Origin: Vibrio rhizosphaerae
GTDB taxonomy: Bacteria; Pseudomonadota; Gammaproteobacteria; Enterobacterales; Vibrionaceae
Assembly: GCF_024347095.1 (NCBI RefSeq)
Contig: NZ_AP024903.1
Location: 2,294,001 to 2,358,000, forward strand
Reading direction: 5' to 3'
Length of the DNA stretch: 64,000 nucleotides
The notes under the pieces were generated by a model. It did no database searches. It was not told where the DNA came from and saw nothing but the letters and a program-made list of their open reading frames with translations. Numbering within the stretch: position 1 is the first letter of the stretch; the number at the start of each line of letters is the position of its first letter. Shown here piece after piece: positions 16,976 to 24,304 of this stretch. The translations under genes and the position numbers were made by a program.

Positions 16976-17194
16976 TTTAACGTGGTCGATGATTTCAATC
17001 GGGAAGTCTTGGCGATAGAAGTGGACTTAAACCTGCCGACCCCGAGAGTTATTCGTGTGCTGGAGCGGATTATTGCTTGGCGATGTATGCCGGGCAAATT
17101 GAGGATGGATAACGGGCCAGAGTTTATTTCAACCGCGCTGTGTGACTGGGCAGAAAATAACAAGGTAGAGCTGGAATTTATTCGACCGGGTAAA
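16976..17194 (+). mobile_element. Internal fragment of an IS3-family transposase (integrase core)
   Basis: The frame encodes FNVVDDFNREVLAIEVDLNL, then RVIRVLERIIAW and KLRMDNGPEFIS, then NNKVELEFIRPGK, the middle of the rve catalytic core of IS3-group OrfB transposases. The two Asp residues of the DDE triad (VVDD and RMDNGPEF) are present; the Glu-containing part normally following RPGKPTQNA is absent. Both ends are missing, so it cannot transpose. It begins next to the SDR stop and switches abruptly to AT-rich sequence at 17195, marking old recombination junctions. Confidence 0.85.
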
Positions 17195-17343
17195 ATAAAA
17201 AATCAAATTAAAAAACTTACTGAAGCTAAAAACAAAGGTGATTTAGTTCAACAACGACGTCAAATAAAACGTATTAAAAATAATATCATAAATTTATCGA
17301 AAAATGATATTAGGGAACTAGGATTAGACAGATTACTCATATA
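17195..17343 (+). pseudogene. AT-rich 3' tail of an unidentified gene fused in frame to the transposase scrap
   Basis: After the transposase homology stops at 17194 the same frame continues for 49 lysine-rich residues (RRQIKRIKNNIINLSKND, ending ELGLDRLLI, stop at 17341-17343). It is highly charged and helical-looking, and the base composition is much more AT-rich than the transposase part. It reads like the C-terminal end of another gene whose body was lost. No family is recognised, and no ribosome site supports independent translation. Confidence 0.4.
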
Positions 17344-17455
17344 ATTGCCTCTTCTATTACAACCAATATATTAATTACTTGAAATATATTCCTATATGTA
17401 TGAAACTAGTCAAGTATGATACTAATTGTCACTTAACTACTATGCAAGGATTGTT

Positions 17456-18607
17456 ATGAGCTTAGACGGACCTTTCTCCCCACCTTCCACCCTAATCGAT
17501 ACACCAAATGATGAGCAAGATGATTTCTATACAGATAATGACTTATTCAATATTCAATCATGGGGTGCAGACTTAAGTTTTAGAGAGTTGATCTCTAGAT
17601 ACGATGACGATGAACTTGTAAAACCTGAACTACAGAGAAATTATGTTTGGGACAAATCTGAGGCATCTAGATTTATTGACTCAATTTTATTAGGTCTGCC
17701 AGTCCCAAGTATCTTCCTTGCAAAAACAAGTGATGAAAAACTTCTAATCATAGACGGCTTTCAACGACTAATGAGTGTCCGTGATTTTGTAAAAGGAATA
17801 TTTTCTAAAGATGACAGTTTGTTCAGACTTTCTCGTACAGAGAAAATACATGAAAGATGGCGCGGAAAAAGTTTTAATGAGTTAGATTCTGAACAGCAAA
17901 GAAAGATTAGAAATACAACAATCCACGCAATTATCTTCATGCAAAGACAACCATCAAACGATGACACTAGTCTGTTTCAAGTGTTTGAACGAATTAATTC
18001 TAGTGGTAGAATTTTACTCCCTCAAGAAATTAGAAACTGCGTATACCAAGGCCCAATGAACTCTTTGATCATGGATTTGAATAAAAATGTCCATTGGAGA
18101 GCTCTATTCGGAAAAGAGACTCCCGATGATAGAATGAGAGATGTAGAATTTATACTACGTTTCTTTGCATTATCAGATGATAGTTTATTATTAAACGAAC
18201 AAGCTCCCTCAAGAATTTCTTTAAAAAAATACCTTAACCAATATATGTCAAATCATAATGAAGACGACAAAATTATTGGGTTTAGAGCCATCTTTGAAGA
18301 CACTATGTCGTTTATATATAATGTCTTCGGAGAAAATGCTTTCCATAACTTATCCCCCACCGTCACCGGACAATATGTTCCCCGATTCAGCCCAACGGTT
18401 TTTGATGCAATAGCTATTGCATGTAGAAAATTCATCGAAGCTACTGGTTACAATTCTTCTCATATTGATATACAGCAGTGCCAGCAAAACAAACTAGTAC
18501 TGTTAGGTGACGAGTCCTATCAGTTTTATTTATCCCAAGAAACAATGCGAACACCACACATCAAAAAGCGTGTTGATACTGCATATATGGTTTTGTTTGG
18601 AGATTAA
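17456..18607 (+). CDS. DUF262 (ParB/Srx-fold) protein, first gene of a candidate defence pair
   Basis: A 383-residue protein whose N-terminal half is a DUF262 domain: PELQRNYVWDKSEASRFIDS (residues 58-77), LGLPVPSIFLAK and IIDGFQRLMSVRDF (98-111). DUF262 is related to the ParB/sulfiredoxin fold, supplies the nucleotide-dependent nuclease half of GmrS-type restriction enzymes, and is common in defence islands. The C-terminal half (LEMENTS such as FFALSDDSLLLNE and PTVFDAIAIACRKFIE) is helical as in standalone family members; no HNH or DUF1524 domain follows. AAGGA before ATG at 17456 sets the start. It is 5 bases ahead of a HEPN-like gene. Confidence 0.85.
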   Translation: MSLDGPFSPPSTLIDTPNDEQDDFYTDNDLFNIQSWGADLSFRELISRYDDDELVKPELQRNYVWDKSEASRFIDSILLGLPVPSIFLAKTSDEKLLIIDGFQRLMSVRDFVKGIFSKDDSLFRLSRTEKIHERWRGKSFNELDSEQQRKIRNTTIHAIIFMQRQPSNDDTSLFQVFERINSSGRILLPQEIRNCVYQGPMNSLIMDLNKNVHWRALFGKETPDDRMRDVEFILRFFALSDDSLLLNEQAPSRISLKKYLNQYMSNHNEDDKIIGFRAIFEDTMSFIYNVFGENAFHNLSPTVTGQYVPRFSPTVFDAIAIACRKFIEATGYNSSHIDIQQCQQNKLVLLGDESYQFYLSQETMRTPHIKKRVDTAYMVLFGD

Positions 18608-18612
18608 CCAAT

Positions 18613-19158
18613 ATGATAAATCAAGATGTCCAAATACTCTTAAATACGTGTAGAGAAGAACTACAAGGTATACAGGCACTACTTACAGGATTAGGACCAG
18701 AGGCAAAACCTACTCCTTACGTAAAAAAATATGCAGTTATACGAGCAACTGGAGCTGTAGAATGGGGATTCAAAAAAATTATCGCGGATAAAGTCGATGA
18801 AGATAGTCACCAGCAAGTTAAAAATTTTATTGAAAGAAAAATAAGAAAGTCATCCTGTAACCCTAAAATGGGCCAAATAGAGAATATGATTCTCGAATTC
18901 GATTCCCGATGGCATTCGAAATTCCTCGAACTAATTTCTTTAGCAAACAAGCCAACTCTTACTAGCGCATTAAAAAACTTGGTAGACGCTAGAAATAGTT
19001 TTGCCCATGGTGGTGATCCTGATTTTGATATAGATGATACCGTCAGTTGTTTTGACTCAGCTATTCAGGTACTTCAAATCTTGGATGCGACAGTTCATTT
19101 TGAATTTGATGAAGAAGACCAAATAGAAGATGAAGAAATTATAGAAATAAATAATTAA
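18613..19158 (+). CDS. HEPN-like protein paired with DUF262 (candidate RNase effector)
   Basis: A 181-residue, mostly helical protein. Residues 124-134 read VDARNSFAHGG, giving R127-x4-H132, the catalytic signature of HEPN ribonucleases. HEPN families of the MAE_28990/MAE_18760 and RiboL-PSP kinds are known to be encoded beside DUF262 proteins. The C-terminal 30 residues are very acidic (EFDEEDQIEDEEIIEINN). It starts 5 bases after the DUF262 stop and is followed by a hairpin terminator, so the two form a closed two-gene operon. An RNA-cleaving effector or toxin controlled by the DUF262 protein is a reasonable inference but unproven. Confidence 0.7.
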   Translation: MINQDVQILLNTCREELQGIQALLTGLGPEAKPTPYVKKYAVIRATGAVEWGFKKIIADKVDEDSHQQVKNFIERKIRKSSCNPKMGQIENMILEFDSRWHSKFLELISLANKPTLTSALKNLVDARNSFAHGGDPDFDIDDTVSCFDSAIQVLQILDATVHFEFDEEDQIEDEEIIEINN

Positions 19159-19170
19159 TTATAGTACAGC

Positions 19171-19198
19171 GGCGCCTAATGGCGCCATTATTTCTTTT
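19171..19198 (+). terminator. Rho-independent terminator after the DUF262-HEPN operon
   Basis: GGCGCC at 19171-19176 pairs with GGCGCC at 19181-19186 around a 4-base loop, followed by a T-rich run (ATTATTTCTTTT). It lies 12 bases past the HEPN-like stop and closes the two-gene unit. Confidence 0.75.
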
Positions 19199-19251
19199 AA
19201 TAACAGTATCTTATTCAGAAACACCTAAGCCATACCAATTCAAACAAGCTC

Positions 19252-21141
19252 CTAGCCCTTACATACCCAAGGCTTTACAATGTCAGAAACTATATCCGAA
19301 TGATAGGGATCCAAATGCTCTTTAAGGAGATTAACTGAAAATTTTTCACCATAGCGTTCATCTCCAACATTTTTATTAGCATGCGCTGTCATCTGTTTAA
19401 CTATTGGATTAAACATATTCATCTTCTGATAAAAAGATATAAAAGTGTGCCTCATACTATAAAAAGATTTATTTTGTTTTGTTAAGTCCAATTTCTTGGT
19501 GAATTGATCAGTAAACCACGACTCCATCTTACTATAAAACCCTGTATCCTCATCATCAGCTAGCTCCGGAAACAGCCACTCCGAATTAACACTACTGATA
19601 TAACCTTCAAGCCCTAGATTCAAAAGCTCATCGTGGACAGGGATTTTTCTGACAGAATTCTTATTCTTTAAGTTTTGACGTTTATGTTTGTCAGTTATGT
19701 CAAAGTACATAATACCGTCTTCAAACATGATATTTTCTATTCTGAGTTGACAGCATTCAGTTGGCCTGAGACCAGAAAATAAGCAGATCAACGGTACCCA
19801 ATACTGATAATTTAAGCGCAATTTATCTCTGGTGTTATAACCCACGATACCTGTCTTAAAGACTTTGTGTGAAAATATTGTCTCAACATCGTCACTGTTA
19901 AATGGGATTTTGTCTTCTTTAGCTTTTTTCTGAGAGTGTTTTTTTCCATTGTCACGGCCGATAGCGCCTTCGAATGGATTATAAGTAACCTCACTGATAT
20001 GCTGAACTGCCCACTTATAAACAGACGAACACCGCTGTATATATCTGCTTACCGTTGTCCGATCAATTGCAGGTAAGTTTAGCGTTTGATTCTTTTCTGA
20101 AATTTCTAGAACCGACAGTCCATCAAAGAAACCTTTGTTACGCTCTGAGCGAGCGTCTTTCGGGTAATTGAACAATAAATTAATCACCCGAATGACATCA
20201 GATCGGGTGACTGCTTTCATATTCTGAATTCCAAGCAGTTCAAATACGGTATTCATACTGTAAACATACTGGGTGATCGTGGATTGACTAACATGTCCAG
20301 CTCGTTTCTCATTGCAAAACCCTTCGAGTACAGATTTGTAATCAATCTCAACTATTGGTACTTGATGTGTTTCTATGTCACCTTCGTCAATAGTACATAC
20401 AGGATCCTTTTCTTCTCCACGAACCAGTTCATCAGGGATAGAAATAGCTTGATGATTTTTGACTTTCTCCGCTAACGCATCAATGGCGATTTTGCACTGT
20501 TCCGCTTTTTCAATATCCAATTTCTCTAAAGCTTCTCGGGCAATCTTTAACAACAAGAAATATGTCGTCAGGACATTACGAATTTCTTCAAATTCAATTG
20601 AGTTATCTTTATCGTCACCGACAAAAAAAGTAAGTTGCTTTAGATATTTCTCAATTAATTTGTCTGGATCGAGATAATCTGGTAGTACATCCTTAATGAG
20701 CAAGATCGAGTCCAGTTCTGATCCATTTGATATTGAGATCCGGCATTGCTGTGCTGCAATGTATCTATTGTTGTTTTTTAATTCATTAAGTGCTTTGTTG
20801 AGTGGATTACTGTATAGAACGTCGAATTCTCGAATCGCGTTATAGTTATAGATGTTTTCATCTGTCAGTGTTCTTATCTTCAACAAATCTTCAAGTACAT
20901 CTATGTCATACTCATTTAGATCGCCGATATCATCCAAAGACTTGTAGCGTTCTTTTATCAATGAAATTTCCCTTTTGACCTTAAGCTCATATTGTAGGGC
21001 CATTATAACCGCATCTTCATAACTTTTAGTTCTTAAAGAGCGTTTAAATTCATGCTTATTTGCATAGAACTTTCGAATAGGTTTGGGGAGCTGGTAACGA
21101 AAATACCAAATGCCAGAGGGGTGTTGAGTCATGTAGTGCAT
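19252..21141 (-). CDS. Large tyrosine recombinase (integrase) of the ffs-linked island
   Basis: A 629-residue site-specific recombinase. The N-terminus (HPSGIWYFRYQLPKPIRKFY) is the arm-type/DUF6538-like segment of large integrases; a core-binding region lies at about 270-400. Catalytic residues visible are R459 (SGLRPTECCQLR), a Lys/Arg in NSVRKIPVHDE, R564-H565 (YSMRHTFISF), H587 (MTAHANK) and the nucleophile Y597 (GDERYGEKF). The usual His of HxxR is replaced by Tyr561. Its start lies 100 bases from the 3' end of ffs, the expected position for an integrase of an element inserted into that RNA gene. Two starts (21141, 21132) are possible. Confidence 0.92.
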   Translation of the reverse strand: MHYMTQHPSGIWYFRYQLPKPIRKFYANKHEFKRSLRTKSYEDAVIMALQYELKVKREISLIKERYKSLDDIGDLNEYDIDVLEDLLKIRTLTDENIYNYNAIREFDVLYSNPLNKALNELKNNNRYIAAQQCRISISNGSELDSILLIKDVLPDYLDPDKLIEKYLKQLTFFVGDDKDNSIEFEEIRNVLTTYFLLLKIAREALEKLDIEKAEQCKIAIDALAEKVKNHQAISIPDELVRGEEKDPVCTIDEGDIETHQVPIVEIDYKSVLEGFCNEKRAGHVSQSTITQYVYSMNTVFELLGIQNMKAVTRSDVIRVINLLFNYPKDARSERNKGFFDGLSVLEISEKNQTLNLPAIDRTTVSRYIQRCSSVYKWAVQHISEVTYNPFEGAIGRDNGKKHSQKKAKEDKIPFNSDDVETIFSHKVFKTGIVGYNTRDKLRLNYQYWVPLICLFSGLRPTECCQLRIENIMFEDGIMYFDITDKHKRQNLKNKNSVRKIPVHDELLNLGLEGYISSVNSEWLFPELADDEDTGFYSKMESWFTDQFTKKLDLTKQNKSFYSMRHTFISFYQKMNMFNPIVKQMTAHANKNVGDERYGEKFSVNLLKEHLDPYHSDIVSDIVKPWVCKG

Positions 21142-21241
21142 GTTAGTACCATTAAGCAGTACTAGGCTATGCTTTATTAAGAGACTTTAGAAGGATAAAG
21201 CAGAATAAGTTATTGTTTTAAAACATTTTAAACTTATAAAA

Positions 21242-21349
21242 GGGTGGAAGCCCCAGCCACATCCCGGCACACACGTCATTCGCTGTGGCTGCTACCTTCC
21301 GGTCCTGACCAAGTTCACGAATTAGTGTTGCGGGAGGACCAGGGCCTCC
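21242..21349 (-). ncRNA. ffs: 4.5S signal recognition particle RNA
   Basis: On the minus strand the RNA begins GGAGGCCCTGG and contains the universally conserved SRP apical region GGTCAGGACCGGAAGGTAGCAG, given here as GGTCAGGACCGG then AAGGTAGCAG, followed by GTGTGTGCCGGGATG, and ends GGGGCTTCCACCC. The 5' and 3' ends pair to form the long 4.5S hairpin. About 108 bases, against 114 in E. coli. It binds Ffh to target membrane proteins. The neighbours atl, ybaY-like and tesB are the same as around E. coli ffs. Its 3' end faces the integrase gene, so the gene was probably the insertion target and has been restored by the element. Confidence 0.95.
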
Positions 21350-21584
21350 ATAGATAAGGGCTTTGATGGTGAACATCGAAAGCGGGGTGATTATCAGGGA
21401 TTGAGATCCGCATTGCAAGTCCCTTTCTGATAAAAGTGACCAGATGCCAACTGAGTGGACAGGGATTAATCAGATTTGCTTGTTTTGCAGCCATCCACCT
21501 GACAGGCCCCCTTTTTGATCATACACTGGTGCGCATTAATTCTGGGACTCAATGTCATTCAACTTTGGTAGCGGATCGATTGAG

Positions 21585-21917
21585 ATGACACATTCTGATG
21601 ATAAAAAGCAGTTTCTTGCTCAGGTGTTTACCGTGATTCACCAAATCCCGGCAGGCAGAGTGAGCACTTATGGGGATATTGCCAAAATGGCAGGTTATCC
21701 CGGCTATGCCCGCCATGTCGGTAAGGCGTTGGGGCAACTCCCGAAAGGTTCGACACTCCCTTGGTTTCGGGTGATTAACAGCAAAGGAGAAATCTCGCTT
21801 TCCGGCCCGGATTATGACCGTCAACGCGCCGAATTAGTCGCCGAAGGCATACCAGTCAGCAGCAACGGCAAGATTTCACTCCGCCACTATCGCTGGCGGC
21901 CCGACTCAATGGGATGA
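21585..21917 (+). CDS. atl: Alkyltransferase-like protein (MGMT-like without acceptor cysteine)
   Basis: A 110-residue DNA-binding protein of the O6-alkylguanine transferase fold. It keeps VSTYGDIAKMAGYPGYARHVGKAL (in two parts: VSTYGDIAKMAG and GYARHVGKAL) for DNA binding, but the PCHRV active site of true transferases reads PWFRV, so it cannot accept alkyl groups. Atl proteins instead bind O6-alkylguanine and pass it to nucleotide excision repair. The start at 21585 (MTHSDDKKQ) fits the family length; an in-frame ATG at 21552 is also possible and has GGGA upstream. It is called ybaZ in E. coli and lies in the same place. Its 3' end overlaps the convergent ybaY-like gene by 12 bases. Confidence 0.9.
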   Translation: MTHSDDKKQFLAQVFTVIHQIPAGRVSTYGDIAKMAGYPGYARHVGKALGQLPKGSTLPWFRVINSKGEISLSGPDYDRQRAELVAEGIPVSSNGKISLRHYRWRPDSMG

Positions 21918-22343
21918 CGCACTGTTCACAGGGGTCATTCGAATTTGACCATCATATACGTCAGGCTCAAGAGCAAGTTCGGCGGCATTTCCCGCTCCCG
22001 TATACCGCAGATGTCCCTGTTCGAAAATCTCCGCCTGAATGCGGTAGCGATGATTTTGCCGGATATTCGACTCAGAATAAGCAAGTTGGAAATCAATCGG
22101 CAGCGTTAAACCATCACCATGAAATTTATATTTCGCAACGACTTGATTGTGCTGCGTTTGATCATTGAGTGATACCACCACGAACACATCGTTCGGTAAT
22201 GGATAATCACCGATCAAGGTGCCGGTCATCTTATGAATGACAGGATCAGTCGGTTGCATTTGTGCTTGTGCCTGTCCCCCGATGCTGAAAAAAACACAGA
22301 TGAGGGTCAGAAAGAGAGGCCATTGATTGTTATGATTCATCAT
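21906..22343 (-). CDS. YbaY/YscW-like envelope protein
   Basis: A 145-residue exported protein. The N-terminus has a signal peptide (hydrophobic LFLTLICVFFSIGGQAQA, cleavage after about residue 27) without a lipobox cysteine, unlike E. coli YbaY, a lipoprotein. The mature part (MTGTLIGDYPLPNDVFVVVSLND then a Q-rich beta-strand region, LPIDFQLAYSESNIRQNHRYRIQAEI) matches the YbaY/YscW pilotin-like beta-sandwich pattern. Position between atl and tesB matches ybaY of E. coli. The function is unknown; YscW relatives assist outer-membrane secretins. Confidence 0.75.
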   Translation of the reverse strand: MMNHNNQWPLFLTLICVFFSIGGQAQAQMQPTDPVIHKMTGTLIGDYPLPNDVFVVVSLNDQTQHNQVVAKYKFHGDGLTLPIDFQLAYSESNIRQNHRYRIQAEIFEQGHLRYTGAGNAAELALEPDVYDGQIRMTPVNSASSH

Positions 22344-22460
22344 TATAAATTTTATATATCTTCCATTTTAAGCCGATAATTATAGAGATAAATGTCAATT
22401 GAACAAATTTGTTTTTTGACAACATTGGATATCGGTGTGTGAACAACATAGTGAGGTAGT

Positions 22461-23369
22461 ATGAGCGAGGCTCTCAATGATTTACTCGAACTTTTGCAAT
22501 TAGAAAAACTAGAGGAAGGACTCTACCGGGGTGATAGTGAACACCTCGGGTTACCTCAGGTCTACGGGGGGCAAGTGATCGGTCAGGCTCTTTCAGCCGC
22601 CCGCTACACCGTCGATTCTGAGCGGACGGTTCATTCATTTCATAGCTACTTTCTTCATCCGGGCGATCCGGAAAAACCGATTATTTACGATATAGAAAAC
22701 CTCAGAGATGGCCGCAATTTCAGTACGCGGCGGGTGAAGGCGATTCAAAATGGCCGGCCGATTTTTTATCTGACTGCGTCATACCACGGTGAAGGCACCG
22801 GCTTTGAGCACCAAAATACGATGCCAGATATTGCCGGACCGGAACATTATGCATCTGAAACAGAGCTGATGAATCAAATCGCCCACCGCCTCTCTGAACC
22901 AGTCAAGAAGATGTTCTGTCGGGAAAAACCCATCGAAGTCCGTCCGGTGAATGTGGTGAACCCGTTCAAACCGGAAAAAATCGAACCGAAGCAGTATCTG
23001 TGGATCCGGGCCAACGGTGAGTTACCGAGTGATCAATTGATCCATCAATATCTGCTCGCTTATGCCTCTGACTGGGGCTTTTTGACCACGGCATTGCATC
23101 CCCACGCAGTCACACTGATGACACCGGGATTTCAAGTCGCAACCATTGACCACTCGATGTGGTATCACCGTCCGTTTAGTATGGATGAATGGCTGCTGTT
23201 TGCGATTGAGAGCCCGAGTGCGACCTATGGACGCGGATTGGTCCGGGGTGAAATATATAATCAGCAGGGTGATTTAATTGCCAGTGCCGTACAAGAAGGC
23301 GTGATGCGCTTTCCCGATCGCGCCAATCCAAAATCCTCAGATGGCAATCATCCATCCGATAACGCTTAG
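22461..23369 (+). CDS. tesB: Acyl-CoA thioesterase II
   Basis: Hydrolyses medium- and long-chain acyl-CoA to free fatty acid and CoA. The 302-residue protein has the double hot-dog fold typical of TesB, with [21 protein letters not shown] near the N-terminus (quoted as [14 protein letters not shown]), [15 protein letters not shown], the catalytic Asp in [26 protein letters not shown] and a C-terminal Gln in VQEGVMR. It is about 15 residues longer than E. coli TesB because of a polar tail after MRFPD. It follows atl and ybaY as in E. coli. Confidence 0.95.
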   Translation: MSEALNDLLELLQLEKLEEGLYRGDSEHLGLPQVYGGQVIGQALSAARYTVDSERTVHSFHSYFLHPGDPEKPIIYDIENLRDGRNFSTRRVKAIQNGRPIFYLTASYHGEGTGFEHQNTMPDIAGPEHYASETELMNQIAHRLSEPVKKMFCREKPIEVRPVNVVNPFKPEKIEPKQYLWIRANGELPSDQLIHQYLLAYASDWGFLTTALHPHAVTLMTPGFQVATIDHSMWYHRPFSMDEWLLFAIESPSATYGRGLVRGEIYNQQGDLIASAVQEGVMRFPDRANPKSSDGNHPSDNA

Positions 23370-23401
23370 CTGATGCTGAGTAAGTGAGCACCGTGATATT
23401 T

Positions 23402-23457
23402 TATGACGACAGGCTTTACTTTCCCCCAAGGGGAAGCTTTATGCTGTAGTCGTCATA
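23402..23457. promoter_or_regulatory. Long two-part hairpin just upstream of the 37-aa gene
   Basis: TATGACGAC (23402-23410) pairs exactly with GTCGTCATA (23449-23457), and an inner stem CTTTCCCC / GGGGAAG sits inside it. The structure ends 19 bases before the start codon of the small protein and has no U-tract on the plus side, so it may be the tesB mRNA end or a leader structure of the small gene. Confidence 0.55.
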
Positions 23458-23476
23458 ATCAACACCGGAGGTCAAT

Positions 23477-23590
23477 ATGGGATGTTGCAATAACCCCCCA
23501 CCGGGCGGGAGTAAAAATATAGGTCTCTTCCTGAAATATATCGGGGTTTTATTTGCTGTGATTATTTTGATGACATTGATATTTGGTTAA
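23477..23590 (+). CDS. Small predicted membrane protein, 37 aa
   Basis: The sequence MGCCNNPPPGGSKNIGLFLK is followed by one strongly hydrophobic segment (IGVLFAVIILMTLIFG) that reaches the C-terminus. A near-perfect GGAGG ribosome site lies seven bases before the ATG, which is the best translation signal in this stretch. The N-terminus has two adjacent cysteines and a Pro/Gly motif, and the single helix suggests an inner-membrane microprotein. No function is known to me. Confidence 0.7.
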   Translation: MGCCNNPPPGGSKNIGLFLKYIGVLFAVIILMTLIFG

Positions 23591-23627
23591 CTGAATGATG
23601 CACTTGGATCAACAGATAACCTGTATT

Positions 23628-23662
23628 TGCTGACAGCTTCCCGTGCTCGTGGCCTGTCAGCA
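23628..23662. terminator. Stem-loop between the 37-aa gene and the Lrp-type gene
   Basis: TGCTGACAG (23628-23636) and CTGTCAGCA (23654-23662) are exact complements around a 17-base loop; an outer ACCTGT/ACAGGT pair extends it. It lies between two convergent genes (37-aa gene on plus, Lrp-type gene on minus) and probably ends both transcripts, although no U-tract is present. Confidence 0.5.
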
Positions 23663-23700
23663 CCTTCCCCGCCGCTGAACAGGTCACTGTTTTGAAGCAC

Positions 23701-24162
23701 TCATGATAACGGCAGCTCCGTGGTATATTTCAGGGATTCCATTGCAAAGGTCGAAGTCACGTCACTCAATCCTTTGACGCGATTGACCAGTTGTTTATAA
23801 AACTCATCAAAACAGCGCATATCTTTCACAACGACTTTCATCATGTAGTCGTATTCTCCGGCCATTCGGTAGAATTCCATCACTTCTGGAAATTCTGAGG
23901 CAATTTCAACAAAACGCACATACCACTCATGCGAGTGATTGCTGGTTTTGAGCATCACATAGGCGGTGAAGTTTAATCCCAGCTTCTCCGGATCCAGCAA
24001 CGCGACGCGCTTCTGAATCACCCCCATGTCTTCCAGTTTTTTCAAGCGCTTCCAGCATGGGGTTGTGGTCAGATGGACCGCATCGGCCAACTCATTCAAA
24101 GACCACTCCGCATTCTGTTGTAATAACCGGAGTAGTTGCTTATCGGTTTTATCCAAATTCAT
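23701..24162 (-). CDS. decR: Lrp/AsnC-family regulator (DecR/YbaO-like)
   Basis: A 153-residue Lrp-type regulator with an N-terminal winged helix ([20 protein letters not shown] then [21 protein letters not shown]) and a C-terminal RAM domain ([48 protein letters not shown]). The [15 protein letters not shown] recognition helix resembles DecR (YbaO), which senses cysteine and induces cysteine desulfidation in enterics. It is divergent from a CdsH-like gene, as ybaO is from cdsH in Salmonella, which supports the same role. The start at 24162 (MNLDKTD) is used; a 5-codon extension is possible. Confidence 0.82.
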   Translation of the reverse strand: MNLDKTDKQLLRLLQQNAEWSLNELADAVHLTTTPCWKRLKKLEDMGVIQKRVALLDPEKLGLNFTAYVMLKTSNHSHEWYVRFVEIASEFPEVMEFYRMAGEYDYMMKVVVKDMRCFDEFYKQLVNRVKGLSDVTSTFAMESLKYTTELPLS

Positions 24163-24304
24163 GCTACCAAACCTCACAAAAGGAGAAATACTTTCTACTA
24201 TTTAGCCAACAAACAGTAAAAAAGGAAACCTTTTTCTCTGAGAATCCAGTTATTTTTATTCTACTTGTTCATTCATCTTACCCGCTTTAATAGGAAGTGT
24301 TCAT

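Noticed and set aside
17426..17455. TTG start adding ten codons to the DUF262 protein
   Set aside because: The ATG at 17456 has AAGGA at proper distance, the TTG has none.
14643..19250. Search by eye for a direct repeat of the ffs 3' end as the left attachment site
   Set aside because: No copy of GGTGGAAGCCCC or a close match was seen, so no att site is annotated.
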